Notes: a model not told the origin generated them from the letters alone. A stretch of DNA of 64,000 nucleotides from Gnetum montanum (GCA_015680685.1 MNCI01000972.1:108859-172858); one strand, 5' to 3'. Numbered from the stretch's first letter, positions 34,767 through 47,642 are shown. Numbers and translations are program-made.

Positions 34767-35583
34767 TGATGAGCCACAATATCAGGACCGCAATATTGGG
34801 TCCACGATATTGGAGCCTGCCAAGCGATATCGGACATCTGATGTCAGGACCTACCTCGTTGCCTATAAATAAGAGGCAGGCGCACTTGGTTTTGGCATTA
34901 GTTATTAGTCCCTTACCCGAACTCTTGCAATTTTCCCTTCTGAAAGTTAGAATTATTTTTGAGTGCCTGCACTAGGAGTCATAAAGCGAACAGATCTTTA
35001 TTCAAGCATTGTGTACCTGAGCACACCTTGTGTACAAAAATAAAGACAAACTTTGTGATAAACCTTGTAGCATTCAGAATAGCTTATTTCTTACCTTTAA
35101 TGTTATTTACAGTTCTTTAATGCTTTCATTAGTTAATTAACACTGCTTTTATTGATTTATCAATTTTCACAAGCATACTTAGTACAACCACTTCGAGCAT
35201 ACATGGAACACTTGGTAACCCAGTAACAATTAGCATTTGGTAATCCCAGTAGTGTTGCACCGGTTCAGGATGTGTATGAAAAGTGGGAACAAATGCTAGT
35301 GTTAGGACTAGTTAGGACCTAGCTGGTTAGTTAAACTAAATTAGTTATTCAATTATTTCACTTCTCCCTCTTTAGCACTAGGACATAAAACATAAAAATC
35401 ATATACCTCAAGTTTAATTAACCATACAATCGTGCCATACGAGTAAGCTTGGGAAGATAACGATCGCCTAACCAATCCTTGTTCTATGAAGGCACATAAG
35501 CACTTAGTCCTTGGAGTTTGACCAAATCATGTGTAATGCTCATATTCGTATGGTTGAGCATAGGGGTACCTCGCTGCTCATCA
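34767..35583 (+). repeat. 5' LTR of Athila/Tat-type element 1
   Basis: It runs TGATGAGCC...CTCATCA, with a TATA box (tataaata, 34864-34871) about 100 bp in. GATATC-like palindromic repeats lie upstream of the TATA box. Related LTRs are at 46826-47642 and 57882-58689. Confidence 0.9.
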
Positions 35584-35584
35584 T

Positions 35585-35602
35585 TGGCGTCATTGCTAGG
35601 GA
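35585..35602 (+). other. primer-binding site (Athila type)
   Basis: TGGCGTCATTGCTAGGGA begins one base after the LTR. It resembles TGGCGCCGTTGCCGGGGA, the tRNA-Asp-type primer site I associate with Athila-lineage elements, with several changes. Confidence 0.65.
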
Positions 35603-35721
35603 CTATGTTGTTTATGTGCTGATTAGAATTTAGGAAACCTTCCCATCATGGAATGAACCCTTAGGGTTAGTTGTTTTAAAATCATCAAAAGAGAAGAGTA
35701 TTGCACATTGGAGAGTTAATT

Positions 35722-37670
35722 ATGTCTCCTTCTTCTTACGAGAGTGCTTCATTGCCTAGGTCTGACACAACGAACAATTGGAAGCATAGTACACACGATG
35801 ACCTGCCAGTGCCCCAACAGTTTCGTGTGGTATATGTTCATCCCGATGAGTATATACCAAACTTTACCTTTATCCTCCACCAAGATGAACAATTGCGTTG
35901 GCGTGATTTAGAAAGTAACATAGTGTTACCTCCCAACCACTCAATCCCAAGCATGCTTCTTTGTGCTCTCACACAAATTGGTATGCAGCACTTATAGGCA
36001 GAGTACGTTGTGCATGAACACGACTCAAGAGAGTATTGACCCATGGAGGCACAATGCCAAAGGGACTTACAATAGGAGAGACATCATAAATCTATGAAGG
36101 GGAAGTGGTCTCAAGACGTCCTATATGTCCTAAGTGAAAATGAGGGTGTCGAACCTGCCTCAAGAGGTTTTCCACAAAATGATGTTCCTCCCATTGACTT
36201 CGATCAAGGGGTTGTGTATCAAAATCTGCACTCAACTATCCATAACCTGAATTCTGGTACCGATGAACATAAAGGGTCCAAAAAAGGAACACGAATGCAT
36301 GACAAAGATGGGCATTCTGATCGTAACCGCAATCGAGGCTGCGACCATTGAAGAGAAGATAGCAGGCATTGTCATGGTGCCAATCCTCCTTCTTCTTTAC
36401 CTTCATCATCTCCTTCACTCTCTCCTTCAAGATCGGAACGTAGTCGCAAAGGGAAAGATCCTAAGGATAATGGTAGGTAAAACAGGAATAATAGACAAAA
36501 TAGTCAAGAAAGGGGATGAGGGCACTCTAGAGAAACACATCACAAAAGGAGGGAGAGTAGGGAATAGCATAGGCATCATAGACGCCATAGACAATACGAT
36601 CACAAGGAACCCCTACTCACTACCTGAAGTATGCTAGATATAACTAAGGCTGTTAGAATCCCAACAAGGCACCAAAAAGATAGTAGGATCAAGAGATTAG
36701 ACATGAATAACATCCCACAATTTGAAGAGGGATACAATGCTGATCCTCAAAACCATCTACAAGCATTTCATGATTCATGTGCCTTGCAAAACATAGAAAA
36801 TGAGTGGCAAAAACTCAAGTTGTTTTCACGGACACTGATCAAAGAAGTAGAAAGCTGGTACCAGTCTTTAGAACCAGAATCCATTCGCCGGTGGAGTACC
36901 ATGTTAGAACTATTCAACGATAAGTATCAAACGTACTCCTGAGTGTCCAACCTGCGCAAGCAAATCCAGGGATGGAAACAAGGAGTACACAAACCCTTGG
37001 ATACTGCCATGGGCCGATATTATGCATTATTACATCATTGTCCTGGCCATGGTTACTCGTAGAGGGAACAACTACACCATCTCGTAGATGGGCTTAGGCA
37101 CAAAACGCGAAGAACCCTTGGGACTTATGCCCAAGGTAGACTATCCAAGCTTAGAGCCCATCAAGTACAAAGATTGTTGGAGCAAGTTGCCAAGGAGAAA
37201 GATGAGTTAAGAAAAAGAAAAAGTAGGGAGGAATACAACAGAGATCCTTCTCTCCAAAAGAATAGAGTTAGATTTTGTGAGGATGAAGAAGAGTCACCAC
37301 TTGAAGAGATGGTGAATAGAAAAACTTTGCCCATTCAGAAGTTTGCATCAGATGTATCGGCAAGGTAGACCAAATGTGGGACTCCCTAGATAATAAGTTT
37401 CAAACCGTTCTCAAAATAGTAAAGGAGTCTAGGAAACAAAATAGTGACCGAGAGAGGAGGCAGAAGAAAGAAGCTAAATATGCACGTAACAAAAATAAGG
37501 GCAAAGTTGCCATCATTGAAGAGGTTGTGGATTTGGATACAGACAATGATGGTGGATGTGAGATATGCCAATATGACCATCCTAAGGGATGTTGCCCGGT
37601 AATCTCACATCTGCAAGAGTCTAGGGTGTATGCACCAAACCAACGATTAAACAAATGGCAAACACCCTGA
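35722..37670 (+). pseudogene. gag of Athila/Tat-type element 1, broken
   Basis: Open pieces at 35722-35997, 36094-36351, 36631-36942, 37174-37368 and 37374-37670 correspond in order to gag of element 2 (58822-60770). The third holds the capsid core (NADPQNHLQAFHDSC, WQKLKLFSRTLIKEVESWY, LELFNDKYQTYS), followed by a TGA where element 2 has TGG. The fifth ends with CEICQYDHPKGCC, a zinc-knuckle-like Cys/His cluster. Between them are Arg/Ser- and Lys-rich stretches. Several stops and frameshifts are present. Confidence 0.78.
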
Positions 37671-38039
37671 AGGTTACCTTATCCTTAAGGTAACCCAAGA
37701 CAGTTCCACCAACCCTTGATGTATTATCTAAGTGGAACTCCACCACAACCAAATGAATAGTATCAACAGTGGCAACACCCAAAATCATGGGGAATGCCAC
37801 CACCACATCAATAATACCCTTATCATCAACCTGACCCATACGGGTACTACGTGCAGCAACCAATCTCTCCACGTGACTCTACTAGTCATGTCTCTCCTCA
37901 GCCTCACTACCAAACTCACGAGTACTATAGAACTCCTCCTAGGGGTGATGTTCCACAAACATACTATCCTTCTCACCCGACTACACCTCTTCCACCCTTA
38001 GCTCCATTACCACTTGCTTCAACTATGTAGGGTGAGCTC

Positions 38040-38765
38040 CCTACGCAGCCGCAGCAACGTAACGCTACAAGGGCTGTCAACCCTCAACTTACTGTTGGTT
38101 CAAACAACCGCACAAAGAAGAGACCTTTCTTTAGAACCAACAATCCAACTAAGTCCTTGCAACCACAAGCAGCTAATTCTCTGAACGTCTCACCATTATT
38201 CGAGACTTCAAAACTCCCTTCAAACCAAAAACTGCATTCAACGCACACAGTCATGTTGACACATGCCATTACTGATTGGATTAAGGCTGGCCATCTTTCT
38301 AGGAAATTTTCTGATCCTGGAAGTCCTTTTATATATTTACAAATTGCTGGGAATGAGCCTTGTAAAGCTCTTTTGGATTCAAGTTCTAGTGTTAACTTAA
38401 TCTCCCAAGAAATGTACAAAGCCTGGAACTTGCCTCCACTGAAAAAGAGTAACGTTCATTTAGAGCTGGCCAACCAGTCCATCACTATCCCATTAGGACT
38501 AGTGGAGGACATTGTCACCACTATTTGTCGGTGGTCGTATCCAACCGATTTCCCAGTGATTCAAGTCAACAACTATAAGGGGAACTTCCCAATCATAATG
38601 AGAAGAGCATGGCTAAGCATAATTGATGCATGCCTAGGAATACATTATCTTTCCCTAGAAATATCAAAGAAAAATACGTTTGGAAAGATCAAGAAGAAGA
38701 AAGTTCCATGCATCGCATATAGTGACACAAGGTGCAATTGCGTGCAAAAGGCTTGGTTTGTATAA
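38040..38765 (+). pseudogene. aspartic protease region of Athila/Tat-type element 1
   Basis: The open frame of 202 codons (38157-38765) contains GNEPCKALLDSSSSVNLIS. The catalytic DSG motif reads DSS here, whereas element 2 has DSGSSVNLIS. MRRAWLSIIDACLGIHYLSL follows, like the flap and the MGRAWLxxxxA end of the fold. The changed Gly within the active-site loop makes activity unlikely. Confidence 0.75.
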
Positions 38766-39055
38766 CGCTTAACATTGCTTGCATGAACCAATGTGCACAA
38801 ATAACTAACATACAAAGATGCATGTATGCAATAGCCACAAGACAAGAAGACACCCAGTGGCTAACAACTAACCAAGAGAACAACTCAACTATATGCATGG
38901 AACCAACTGAGAGCTTGACTTGCGCCTACATTGATAGCATAGATACATTAGAGCAAGTCCATCGCGAACTTCTGAGTTTTGACATGGAAAATATCAACTA
39001 GGGAAAGCTGGAAATCCCTGACAAGTTCAAGTAGGAGTCCCTTGAGTTAAAACTG

Positions 39056-40395
39056 TTGCCCACCGGTATGGAGTATACCTTTCTCAAAAATGGAAAACTG
39101 GTAATCATTAACGCTAAGCTCGCTCCTCAACAAAAAGAAAGATTTTTGAAAATGGTAAACAAATGGTCAAAAGCCTTTGCTTGGTCATATTCTGAATTAA
39201 CCGGAATAGATCCTAGGATATGCCAACATAGAATTTACACTTACCCCTCCATGAAACCTCAACGATAACCGCAGAGGCGACTGAATCCAAAGCTTAAGCA
39301 AGTGGTTAAAGAAGAAATTGAACAACTATTAAAAGCTGAGTTCATCTATCCCATTGCTGATAGTGAATGGGTTAGTCCATTAGTCATTGTGCCCAAAAAG
39401 GGAGGTAAATGGAGGTTGTGTATAGATTTTAGGCTATTGAACATGGCAACATTCAAAGACCACTTCTCATTGCCATTCATTGACCAAGTCTTAGATACCA
39501 TTGCAGGGCATTGTTACTATAGTTTTCTAGATGGCTACAATGGATATAATCAAATTCAAATAGCACCAGAAGACCAAGCCAAGACGATGTTCACAAGTCC
39601 TTGGGGAACATTTGCATATAAGCAGATGTCGTTAGGCTTGTGCAATGCCCTAGCAACATTTCAACGTTTGGTTCTAAGCATATTTCAGCAGCAAATAGGA
39701 AATAGTGTGAAGGTCTTTATGGACTCTCCACCTACGAAGCAGACTTCAATCAAGCATTGGACCGATTAGAGCAAGTACTAAAACGATGTGTAGAAACCAA
39801 CTTAAGACTTAATTAGCAAAAAGTCATTTAATGGTCCAAGAAGGCATTGTATTAGGGCACAAGATTTCACAAATAGGGATAGAGGTATACCCCAAAAAGA
39901 TTAAGGTCATCCAAAGAATCACTCAGCAACCTGAAATCATAAAAGACATCCAATCATTCCTTGGACATACTGGCTATTATAGATGCTTCATTGAGAACTT
40001 TTCAAAGGTTGCAAAACCATTGGTAGAATTAACGAAGAAGGACGTACCCTTTGAATAGACTAGGGAATGTGAGCTAGCTTTCCAAACTTTAAAATAGAAG
40101 CTCGTAGAAACACCCATTCTACAAGCTCCTGACTAGTCCAAGCCATTCCATATAATGACTGATGCATCCAATTTTGCTTTAGGAGCTGTACTTACACAGT
40201 TAGATGACCAAAAACATCCTTATTACATCCACTATGCAAGTTGAAGTATTGCTAGTGCACAACTCAACTATACCACAACCGAGAAAGAGTTAATGGCTAT
40301 GGTGTTTGCACTATAAAAATTCAGGCACTATGTATTGGGCTATAAGATATTTGTACACACGGATCATAGTGCAATTCGGTTCCTAATGAATAAAC
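39056..40395 (+). pseudogene. reverse transcriptase-RNase H of Athila/Tat-type element 1, broken
   Basis: RT is well preserved at 39302-39769: WVSPLVIVPKKGGKW, CIDFRLLN, DHFSLPFIDQVLD, YYSFLDGYNGYNQI, FTSPWGTFAYKQM and LGLCNALATFQRL. The catalytic MDD box is destroyed by a 4-bp deletion (VFMDSPPT at about 39716-39730; element 2 has VFMDDFSTYG). The thumb is at 39831-40058 (LGHTGYYRCFIENFSKVA). RNase H follows to 40395 with TAG or TAA stops at Trp, Gln and Glu positions, and is cut in the DHSAIRFLMNK motif by the insertion at 40396. Confidence 0.85.
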
Positions 40396-43300
40396 TATTG
40401 ACACATTTTGGCCATTTCATGGAACAGTAGCCAAGTCATGTTTATATAGCATCATCACCAATTCTCTAAAACACCAGGAGCAGTAGAATTCTGAAAATTG
40501 TGCTCATTAACAGCTTTTTCACTAGTTTTCTTTTGTTGGAGAACAGGTATCAACGAAAGGAGATGTTTATAGGTTCGGGGTGGTTACTTTGGAGGTCATG
40601 ACCAGAATCAAACCCACTGATGAGATGTTTTCTGGTTATCTAAATTTATCAAAGTAGATCTCCATGTCTCTAGAGCAAAATTTGGCACAGGAAAGAAGAG
40701 AAAAAGTGAAGGATATAACGGCCAAAAGCATAGACACTTACTCTGTTGAACCATGAGATGGCTATATTTGAACTAAGATATGTGGCTATTATGAAAGTAG
40801 TTGCAGAAATGCAATAGTAAATGGAGGAGTGCTCAAGGGATTTCGTTTAGGGTTCCAACGACTACATGGGGACCTGCATTAGCAGCAGCAGGATTGGCCA
40901 ACCATTCTGGTGCTAGGTCATCCTGCGACTACCCCAACAAAAATCAATGTTGAACGCTAGTGTGGCTTGTGAGCACGCCTCCATGGCAGTCCTGCAGCAT
41001 GGTAACCACCTGCGAAAACGTGGGCGTGATTTCATTTTTTATTGTTGTACCATCGGCTTTAGCACATCTGTTAATTAGCGTTTGTTGAACATGATCAGAA
41101 ACGCCTGCGGAATGGATTCTGTCTAGAGAGTTATTAAGGGGTATCCATTCTCTTATTTGTTCTACTGAGAGCACCTATGCAAAGGAAGATGTTTCGAATT
41201 ATTCCAGAAACAGAAGCCAAAGAGTCGCATCAAATCATGTCACCAGTGAGCTACCTCGTGTAGTTGCAGATGAAAACCCTTACAAATCATTTGCTGCTTC
41301 AGTGCTCTTGTCTAGGCGATTCTAGGCTCCTTGCAGAGCCTACGGAAGCAACAACGTTGAATCATGGCATGTAGCCACTTGAATCACACGGCTCCTACGT
41401 GTGAATGCTGACACCTGCTCTATTGGTTTGTTATACAGAAATTGGACGTTGAAATCATTGCCCCTTCTGCCGGTTATCAGGCTTCTTTTGTTGTTTTTTC
41501 TGACCAACAATTTTTCAGTATTGGGCCATCCAAGAAGCTACGCTGCAACTGCCTCAGTCACAGCCGCAACACGATCCTGATGTTGATCTGAAATTCAAGT
41601 TATTAACAGTAGCAACAAGCAAGTTACAATAATAATGGAGCCTCATTCTTCGGAGAATTCCCCGTTTCTTGCTCAAGAAGTTTCCATCAAGGGTTATTAG
41701 GACATCTCAGGTCTTACTGCAATCTAGAACCAACAAGAGATCTGGCCACCAAAAATTTTGCCAAGGCAAGAATGTGGTAGCAGAAAAGAAAAAGCAGGAA
41801 CCTAGACTCACCAATGGCTTCTTCATGCTGAACCTGGACTACGATAACTACCACACAAATTACATAATGGCAAGCAATGCTATGTGTTGACATTATAAAC
41901 TATATACTATCTACATGATTAAACTATAATTAAATTATATATTATCTACATAACGTGACACTTGCTTTGTGTTGAAAACATGAGAGCGCAACTCCATTTA
42001 TGCATTCAGTTGTTCACACTTACATACATATATATATTAACCCATCCATGTATGCATCAACTCCATGGTTATTATCTCTACTACTATGATGTAAATAACA
42101 ATAAAATATTTTATGATTTGAAAAGGGTTTGTGCAACAATTGTTCAAAATCCCATATGAATTGAGCACTTGTCAATTGAAATGGTGGTTATAACCACCAT
42201 AAAGGCCACTTGTCAACTACAACCTCTTTATCTCCACAAAGGCCACTTTTCNNNNNNNNNNNNNNNNNNNNNNNNNNNNNNNNNNNNNNNNNNNNNNNNN
42301 NNNNNNNNNNNNNNNNNNNNNNNNNNNNNNNNNNNNNNNNNNNNNNNNNNNNNNNNNNNNNNNNNNNNNNNNNNNNNNNNNNNNNNNNNNNNNNNNNNNN
42401 NNNNNNNNNNNNNNNNNNNNNNNNNNNNNNNNNNNNNNNNNNNNNNNNNNNNNNNNNNNNNNNNNNNNNNNNNNNNNNNNNNNNNNNNNNNNNNNNNNNN
42501 NNNNNNNNNNNNNNNNNNNNNNNNNNNNNNNNNNNNNNNNNNNNNNNNNNNNNNNNNNNNNNNNNNNNNNNNNNNNNNNNNNNNNNNNNNNNNNNNNNNN
42601 NNNNNNNNNNNNNNNNNNNNNNNNNNNNNNNNNNNNNNNNNNNNNNNNNNNNNNNNNNNNNNNNNNNNNNNNNNNNNNNNNNNNNNNNNNNNNNNNNNNN
42701 NNNNNNNNNNNNNNNNNNNNNNNNNNNNNNNNNNNNNNNNNNNNNNNNNNNNNNNNNNNNNNNNNNNNNNNNNNNNNNNNNNNNNNNNNNNNNNNNNNNN
42801 NNNNNNNNNNNNNNNNNNNNNNNNNNNNNNNNNNNNNNNNNNNNNNNNNNNNNNNNNNNNNNNNNNNNNNNNNNNNNNNNNNNNNNNNNNNNNNNNNNNN
42901 NNNNNNNNNNNNNNNNNNNNNNNNNNNNNNNNNNNNNNNNNNNNNNNNNNNNNNNNNNNNNNNNNNNNNNNNNNNNNNNNNNNNNNNNNNNNNNNNNNNN
43001 NNNNNNNNNNNNNNNNNNNNNNNNNNNNNNNNNNNNNNNNNNNNNNNNNNNNNNNNNNNNNNNNNNNNNNNNNNNNNNNNNNNNNNNNNNNNNNNNNNNN
43101 NNNNNNNNNNNNNNNNNNNNNNNNNNNNNNNNNNNNNGCTCTATTTCTAGTTTTCTTGTGGAACTATCTCTTTCTCTGGGGAAAATTAGAAGTAGATTCG
43201 CGGAGTTGTGCTCAAATGTTTTTGCAAAATTTTATCTGTTACAAGTAGGTATTATAAGGACCGCGTAGACTAGGCAGTTGAACAAAATAGGAACTCTTAA

Positions 43301-43540
43301 CAACTCACAGTACTTGGCAAAGTTGGCTGAATCTCTTTAAGATAAGTCATCTATAGTTTACACATATCGCAATCGTTTCATTTTTCACAACTGCACACCG
43401 CAACAGCACACACACATACTCACATTAACTACTGAGTCTATTTGGAGGTATCTGGGCCTTGGTGTTGCTAGAGACCAGCAGGCACCTAAATCCTGTTCGA
43501 GGACACTCGTTGGTGGTCGCGTCCCAAACGATCGCCAACA
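40396..43540. mobile_element. unidentified insertion in RNase H/integrase of element 1, with TSD TAAAC
   Basis: Comparison with element 2 at 63500-63520 shows that element 1 is interrupted exactly here. TAAAC flanks both sides (40391-40395 and 43541-43545). The ends read TATTGACAC... and ...CGATCGCCAACA, consistent with a TGTTGGC...GCCAACA type of terminus mutated at one end, as in LTR elements. No paired LTRs are visible, and 886 bases are missing (42252-43137). The stretch 40560-41650 is more GC-rich than its surroundings and has short frames in both strands, with no recognised domain; it could be captured gene sequence. Confidence 0.65.
42252..43137. other. assembly gap (886 N)
   Basis: Run of N. 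The frames crossing it (42169-43248, 42210-43268) are artefacts of treating N as coding sequence. Confidence 0.99.
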
Positions 43541-44745
43541 TAAACCAATGGTGAGCCTCACATCATATGATGGCTCGTGATCTTACAAGAGTTCAATCTT
43601 ACAATGATAGATCGTAAAGGCACCAAGAATGTTGTTGCTAATCATTTATCTTGGTTGCAATGGGACAACAAAGAGAACAACTATCCAATTTCTAACCATT
43701 TCCCTGATGAACTCCTCTTTGCAGGTGTGATAAACAATTAGTTAACCACAAGTACAAGTTGGTATAGTAGCATTCTTACCTATCTTCTCACACAAGAAAT
43801 ACCACAAGAGCTTGACGTTAAGAAGAAACAACAGTTTCTTCATTGAGCCAAATATTTCATGGAAATCAATGAACACCTTTATAAAGTATGCTTCGATGGC
43901 TTGGTTCAATGGTGTGTTCTCGATGTAGATCAATTGTGAGTTCTCCAAGACACTCATGAGGACCTTTGTGGGGGTCATTACGTTGGAAGACAAAAAGCCA
44001 TTAAAATCTTGCTTGCAAGATATTATTGGCCTACATTGTTATTGCTGTTGACTATTTTACCAAGTGGGCAGAAGTAGCCGCTGTTACGGACTGTACATCA
44101 TCTACTACTGCACAATTTGTTCAACAACAAATCATAAACAGGTTTGGTGTGCCTCATGCACTTATTTCTGACAATGGTACACATTTTATCAATGCAACTT
44201 TTCGAAAGTTGATGCAACGCTTAAGAGTTGAGCACAAACTGACTACACCATATCATCCTCAAGCGAATGGTCAAGCCGAAGTTACCAATAGGAAGATCAC
44301 AAACATATTGACACGAACCATTAGCAAGTATAGGCAAGACTGGAGCACCAAACTAAATGATGCTCTCTGGGCATACCACTCCACATGGAAACTCCCTATA
44401 GGCTACTCTTCCTATGAGATAGTGTACGGTAAACTTTCAACGCTTCCTATTCAAGTTGAGCTCCATACACTATCTACAACATGTGACCTTAACCTTGACC
44501 TAAATCTAGCACAAAAAGAACTACTAATGAACCTTGACTTGCTAGATGAAAATCGATTAGTCAACCTATCATCCAATGAATTGCACAAGGCCCTTTATAA
44601 ACAACGTCATGACCTAAGGATTAGGAAAGTCGAATATCAACCAAGAGATAAGGTTTTTTATTGGAATCCACACATGTGCCACAACAAACCAAATTTCAAA
44701 CACTGTGGGAAGGACCTTATATTATTCATGAAACTTTTCCTTTAG
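43541..44745 (+). pseudogene. integrase of Athila/Tat-type element 1, zinc-binding half deleted
   Basis: After the insertion the reading resumes with the RNase H/integrase linker (MIDRKGTKN-like; stops), then HEDLCGGHY-like, with the HH half of the zinc finger, to YYWPT at 44034. It then jumps straight to VIAVDYFTKWAEV, so the CC half and the start of the core are deleted. The 239-codon frame 44026-44745 keeps the catalytic triad context: AVDYFTKW, LISDNGTHF and YHPQANGQAEVTNR with its Glu. The C-terminal end is truncated after KVEYQPRDKVFYWNP. It is the longest retroelement frame in the window without a stop. Confidence 0.85.
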
Positions 44746-46825
44746 GGGCCATGATGATTTATAAACTTGAAAGCCCAAGTAAGAAATTACTAGTCAACAT
44801 CTAGCAAACCAAACCTTTTCATGAGCCTAGGATGGCCAGTATTAATACTACCTCTATTGGTGGACAACCCTGCTCCTTATTTCGAATCGCCTTCTTCCAA
44901 CTCAGTCGTGGGGGAGATGGCCACCAATGCTAACCATTCTAAGCTCTCAGTTTCTTTACCTTTTTGTTTTTTTTTTACATATTTTTCCTATTTACTTGTT
45001 TTTATTTTGCACCATCGTTAACATTTTTACTATTTCTTTATTTACCTTATTCCTACTCGTCACATAATAACTGCTCACGATGGTGGGTTGTATTATAATA
45101 AGTGTTGATTGCTAATGTTGGGTTTTTACCTTTGACTTTCAATATTGATGCTAAGATATGGTTTCTTTTGATAAAACAAGCAATGAGTCCACGTCACCCA
45201 ATTATCCATACAACTCTATGGTCTCCCTTGTTTTGGAAATATGCTGTCCCTTTTCTAAGTAAATTTATTAATGAATTGGTGCCTTAGTACTCTTTGAACC
45301 AAGGAAAGATTCAATTGGATGGAAAAGGGTGTGACCTCAAGGGGATTCGATGCATTTGTGCTAGCTATTCTCTTGGGTACTTGGATGTTTTTCATAGGTT
45401 TTCCACCATTCTGCTCTTGACCAAATATCAGGAAGTTGACTAAATCAAATAAGTCTTTGCATGGTGTGGTTCTCACATTCAAAGAAGAAAAAAACTAGTG
45501 AGAATTCAAAGCACACCCTGTAGACACAATAAAGAAACATGGGCTACCAGCACTAGTTATGGCATTGGAAAGACATGTTACCCATGCCTGAAGGTTCCCT
45601 CTAACTAGGGCCCTTTCTCGCTTCTTGCTTCTCTACCTTTCTCTTGTTGGAATGGTGGTGACTCTGTGGATGCATTCTTGCTGCTTCAGGAGGATGGATT
45701 GGTCAACTGTGTCGATGCGAGGTCACTAGATGTGGTTAGTTTGAATCTAGATTTGGACAAAATTATATTAAGTTACCTTAACCACATATTACACAAGGGA
45801 CTTTACACCACCTTAATTTTGGGATTCCATTCCATTCTCTCCTCTCTTCCCAAATTGCTTTCCACATTCCACCTCATTGTCACTTTTATGATGAGTCTAT
45901 ATCTTGGTGGACACATTGCTATTCTTCGGTAAACTCTTGTGGGTAAGTTCTTAACCATTGTTTCCATATGTCATTCCTAGAGCCTACAAACTCTTTGGTT
46001 TGTGGGTTTGTCAAGGCATAAAAGGTATGAGCCTGCTTTGGGGAGGACCCACTAGCATTCCTTTTTGGTGCAATTGTTAAGCTCTTTTCCTTAAACATTT
46101 CCTGCAATCAACTATCTCTCGTTCACCCCGTCAATTATATTTGTTTTTGTTTTTTTCTTTCTAGCCTCACCGTTGTTATTTCTCTCATCTTTCTTGTTCT
46201 TTAAGTTTTTCCACCATATTGCTACCGGAGGTTCGCTCTTAGTCGTGGGGGTCTTGTCACAAATTTTTCCATTTCATTACTTATCTCACCCCTACACCTT
46301 CGGTAGTCACCAGTGATAAACCTCTAACCCAGTATCTACCAGACCCACAACCTAGCCAATGTGCTTCATATCGAGGCAAGGTATCAATCACATTATATCT
46401 TATCTATCCTTGCTAATTCGCAATAGTGTTGTGTGTGCAGATGGCAATCACATGAACAATGGATTAGGATAGGAGGGAGCACTCAGGATGGACTTGAGCA
46501 AAAGCACTCATGCAAGGAACAAGCTTAGTCATGTGGCTATGGATGAACAATGGTGTGCACAATTTCGACATCGGGAGCAACGCACCTCATTTTCTTTTCT
46601 CTCTCTCTCCAAGTTGTTAAATAAAGGTTTGGATGTCATCTATGTATAGTGTTCACCACAATGGGTATGAACACCAATGTTGTAATATGTTTGTTGATCT
46701 GTTCACCGGGCACTTTGAGTCTGTAATTCCATGTCATCGTCAATTGTCGTTCAATCAGTAATCCCATACCTTCCCAATATTTTGTAAGGAACTCAAGGAT
46801 GAGTTTTTATTCAATTGTGGGGGTA
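44746..46825. other. 3' region of Athila/Tat-type element 1 (env-like or antisense ORF position)
   Basis: About 2 kb between integrase and the 3' LTR. Lineages of this type often carry an extra ORF here, sense or antisense. Plus: 45102-45287 contains FNIDAKIWFLLIKQAMSPRH, faintly like the AKIWLxFI...P.SH pattern of plant transposon-associated proteins, and 45666-45932 is open. Minus: 45255-45482 and 45919-46107 are hydrophilic, protein-like frames. None is intact or recognised with confidence. It ends in the polypurine tract ttgtgggggta (46815-46825). Confidence 0.4.
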
Positions 46826-47642
46826 TGATGAGCCGCGATATCGGGTCTATGATATCGGAGCCTGCTAAGCGATATCAGGCATCCGATGTCAGGACCTGCC
46901 TCATTGCCTATAAATAAGAGGCAAGCGCACTTGGTTTTGGCATTAAATCTTAGTCCCTTACCCGAACTCTTACAATGTTCCCTTCTCAAAGTTAGAATTA
47001 TTTTTGAGTGCCCGTAGTAGGAGTCATAAAGCGAATGGATATTTATTTGAGCATTGTGTACCTAAGCACACCTTGTGTACAGAAATAAAGATGAACTTTA
47101 TGATAAACCTTGCAGCATTCAGATTAGCTTATTTCTTACCTTTAATGTTATTTATAGTTCTTTAATGCTTTCATTAGTTAATTAATGCTACTTTTATTGA
47201 TTCGTCAATTTTCACAAGTAAGCACACTCAGTATGACCACTTCGAGAATGCGTGGAACACTTGGTAACCCAGTAACGATTAGCGTTTGGTAATCCCAGTA
47301 GTGTTGCACTAGTTCAGCATGTGTACAGAAAGTGGGAATGGATGCTGGTGTTAGGACTAGTTAGGACCTAGTTGATTAGTTAAATTAAATTAGTTATTCA
47401 ATTATTTCACTTCTCCCTCTTTAGCAGCAGGACATAAAACATAAAAAAGCATAAAAATCATATACCTCAAGTTTACTTAACCATACAATCGTGCCATATG
47501 AGTAAGCTTGGGAAGACAACGATTGCCTAACCCATCCTTGTTCTGTGAAGGCACATAAGCACTTAGTCCTTGGAGTTCAACTGGATCACATGTAACGCTC
47601 GTATTCATATGGTTGAGCGTAGGGGTACCTCGCGACTCATCA
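46826..47642 (+). repeat. 3' LTR of Athila/Tat-type element 1
   Basis: It has the same ends (TGATGAGCC...CTCATCA) and length (817 bp) as 34767-35583, and the TATA box at 46909-46916. It is followed by the target duplication GAGGT and by copia coding sequence. Confidence 0.9.

Larger units (their letters stand above)
34767..47642 (+). mobile_element. Athila/Tat-type Ty3/gypsy element 1, nested in copia
   Basis: Two 817-bp LTRs flank a 12.9-kb element with the perfect 5-bp target duplication GAGGT (34762-34766 and 47643-47647). Order: LTR, TGGCGTCATTGC primer site, gag, protease, RT, RNase H, integrase, about 2 kb of 3' sequence, a GTGGGGGTA polypurine tract and LTR. The primer site type (TGGCG(C/T)CGTTGC) and RT motif YYSFLDGYNGYNQI are typical of the Athila/Tat lineage. 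A 3.1-kb insertion splits RNase H from integrase. The LTRs look roughly 90% alike by eye, so the insertion is old. All coding parts are broken. Confidence 0.9.

Noticed and set aside
37386-38001. Several 60-90-codon frames antisense or shifted within gag of element 1
   Set aside because: They are shadows of the gag-protease reading, which matches element 2 in order and motifs.
42169-43268. Two frames of about 350 codons
   Set aside because: They are almost entirely unknown residues from the N gap.
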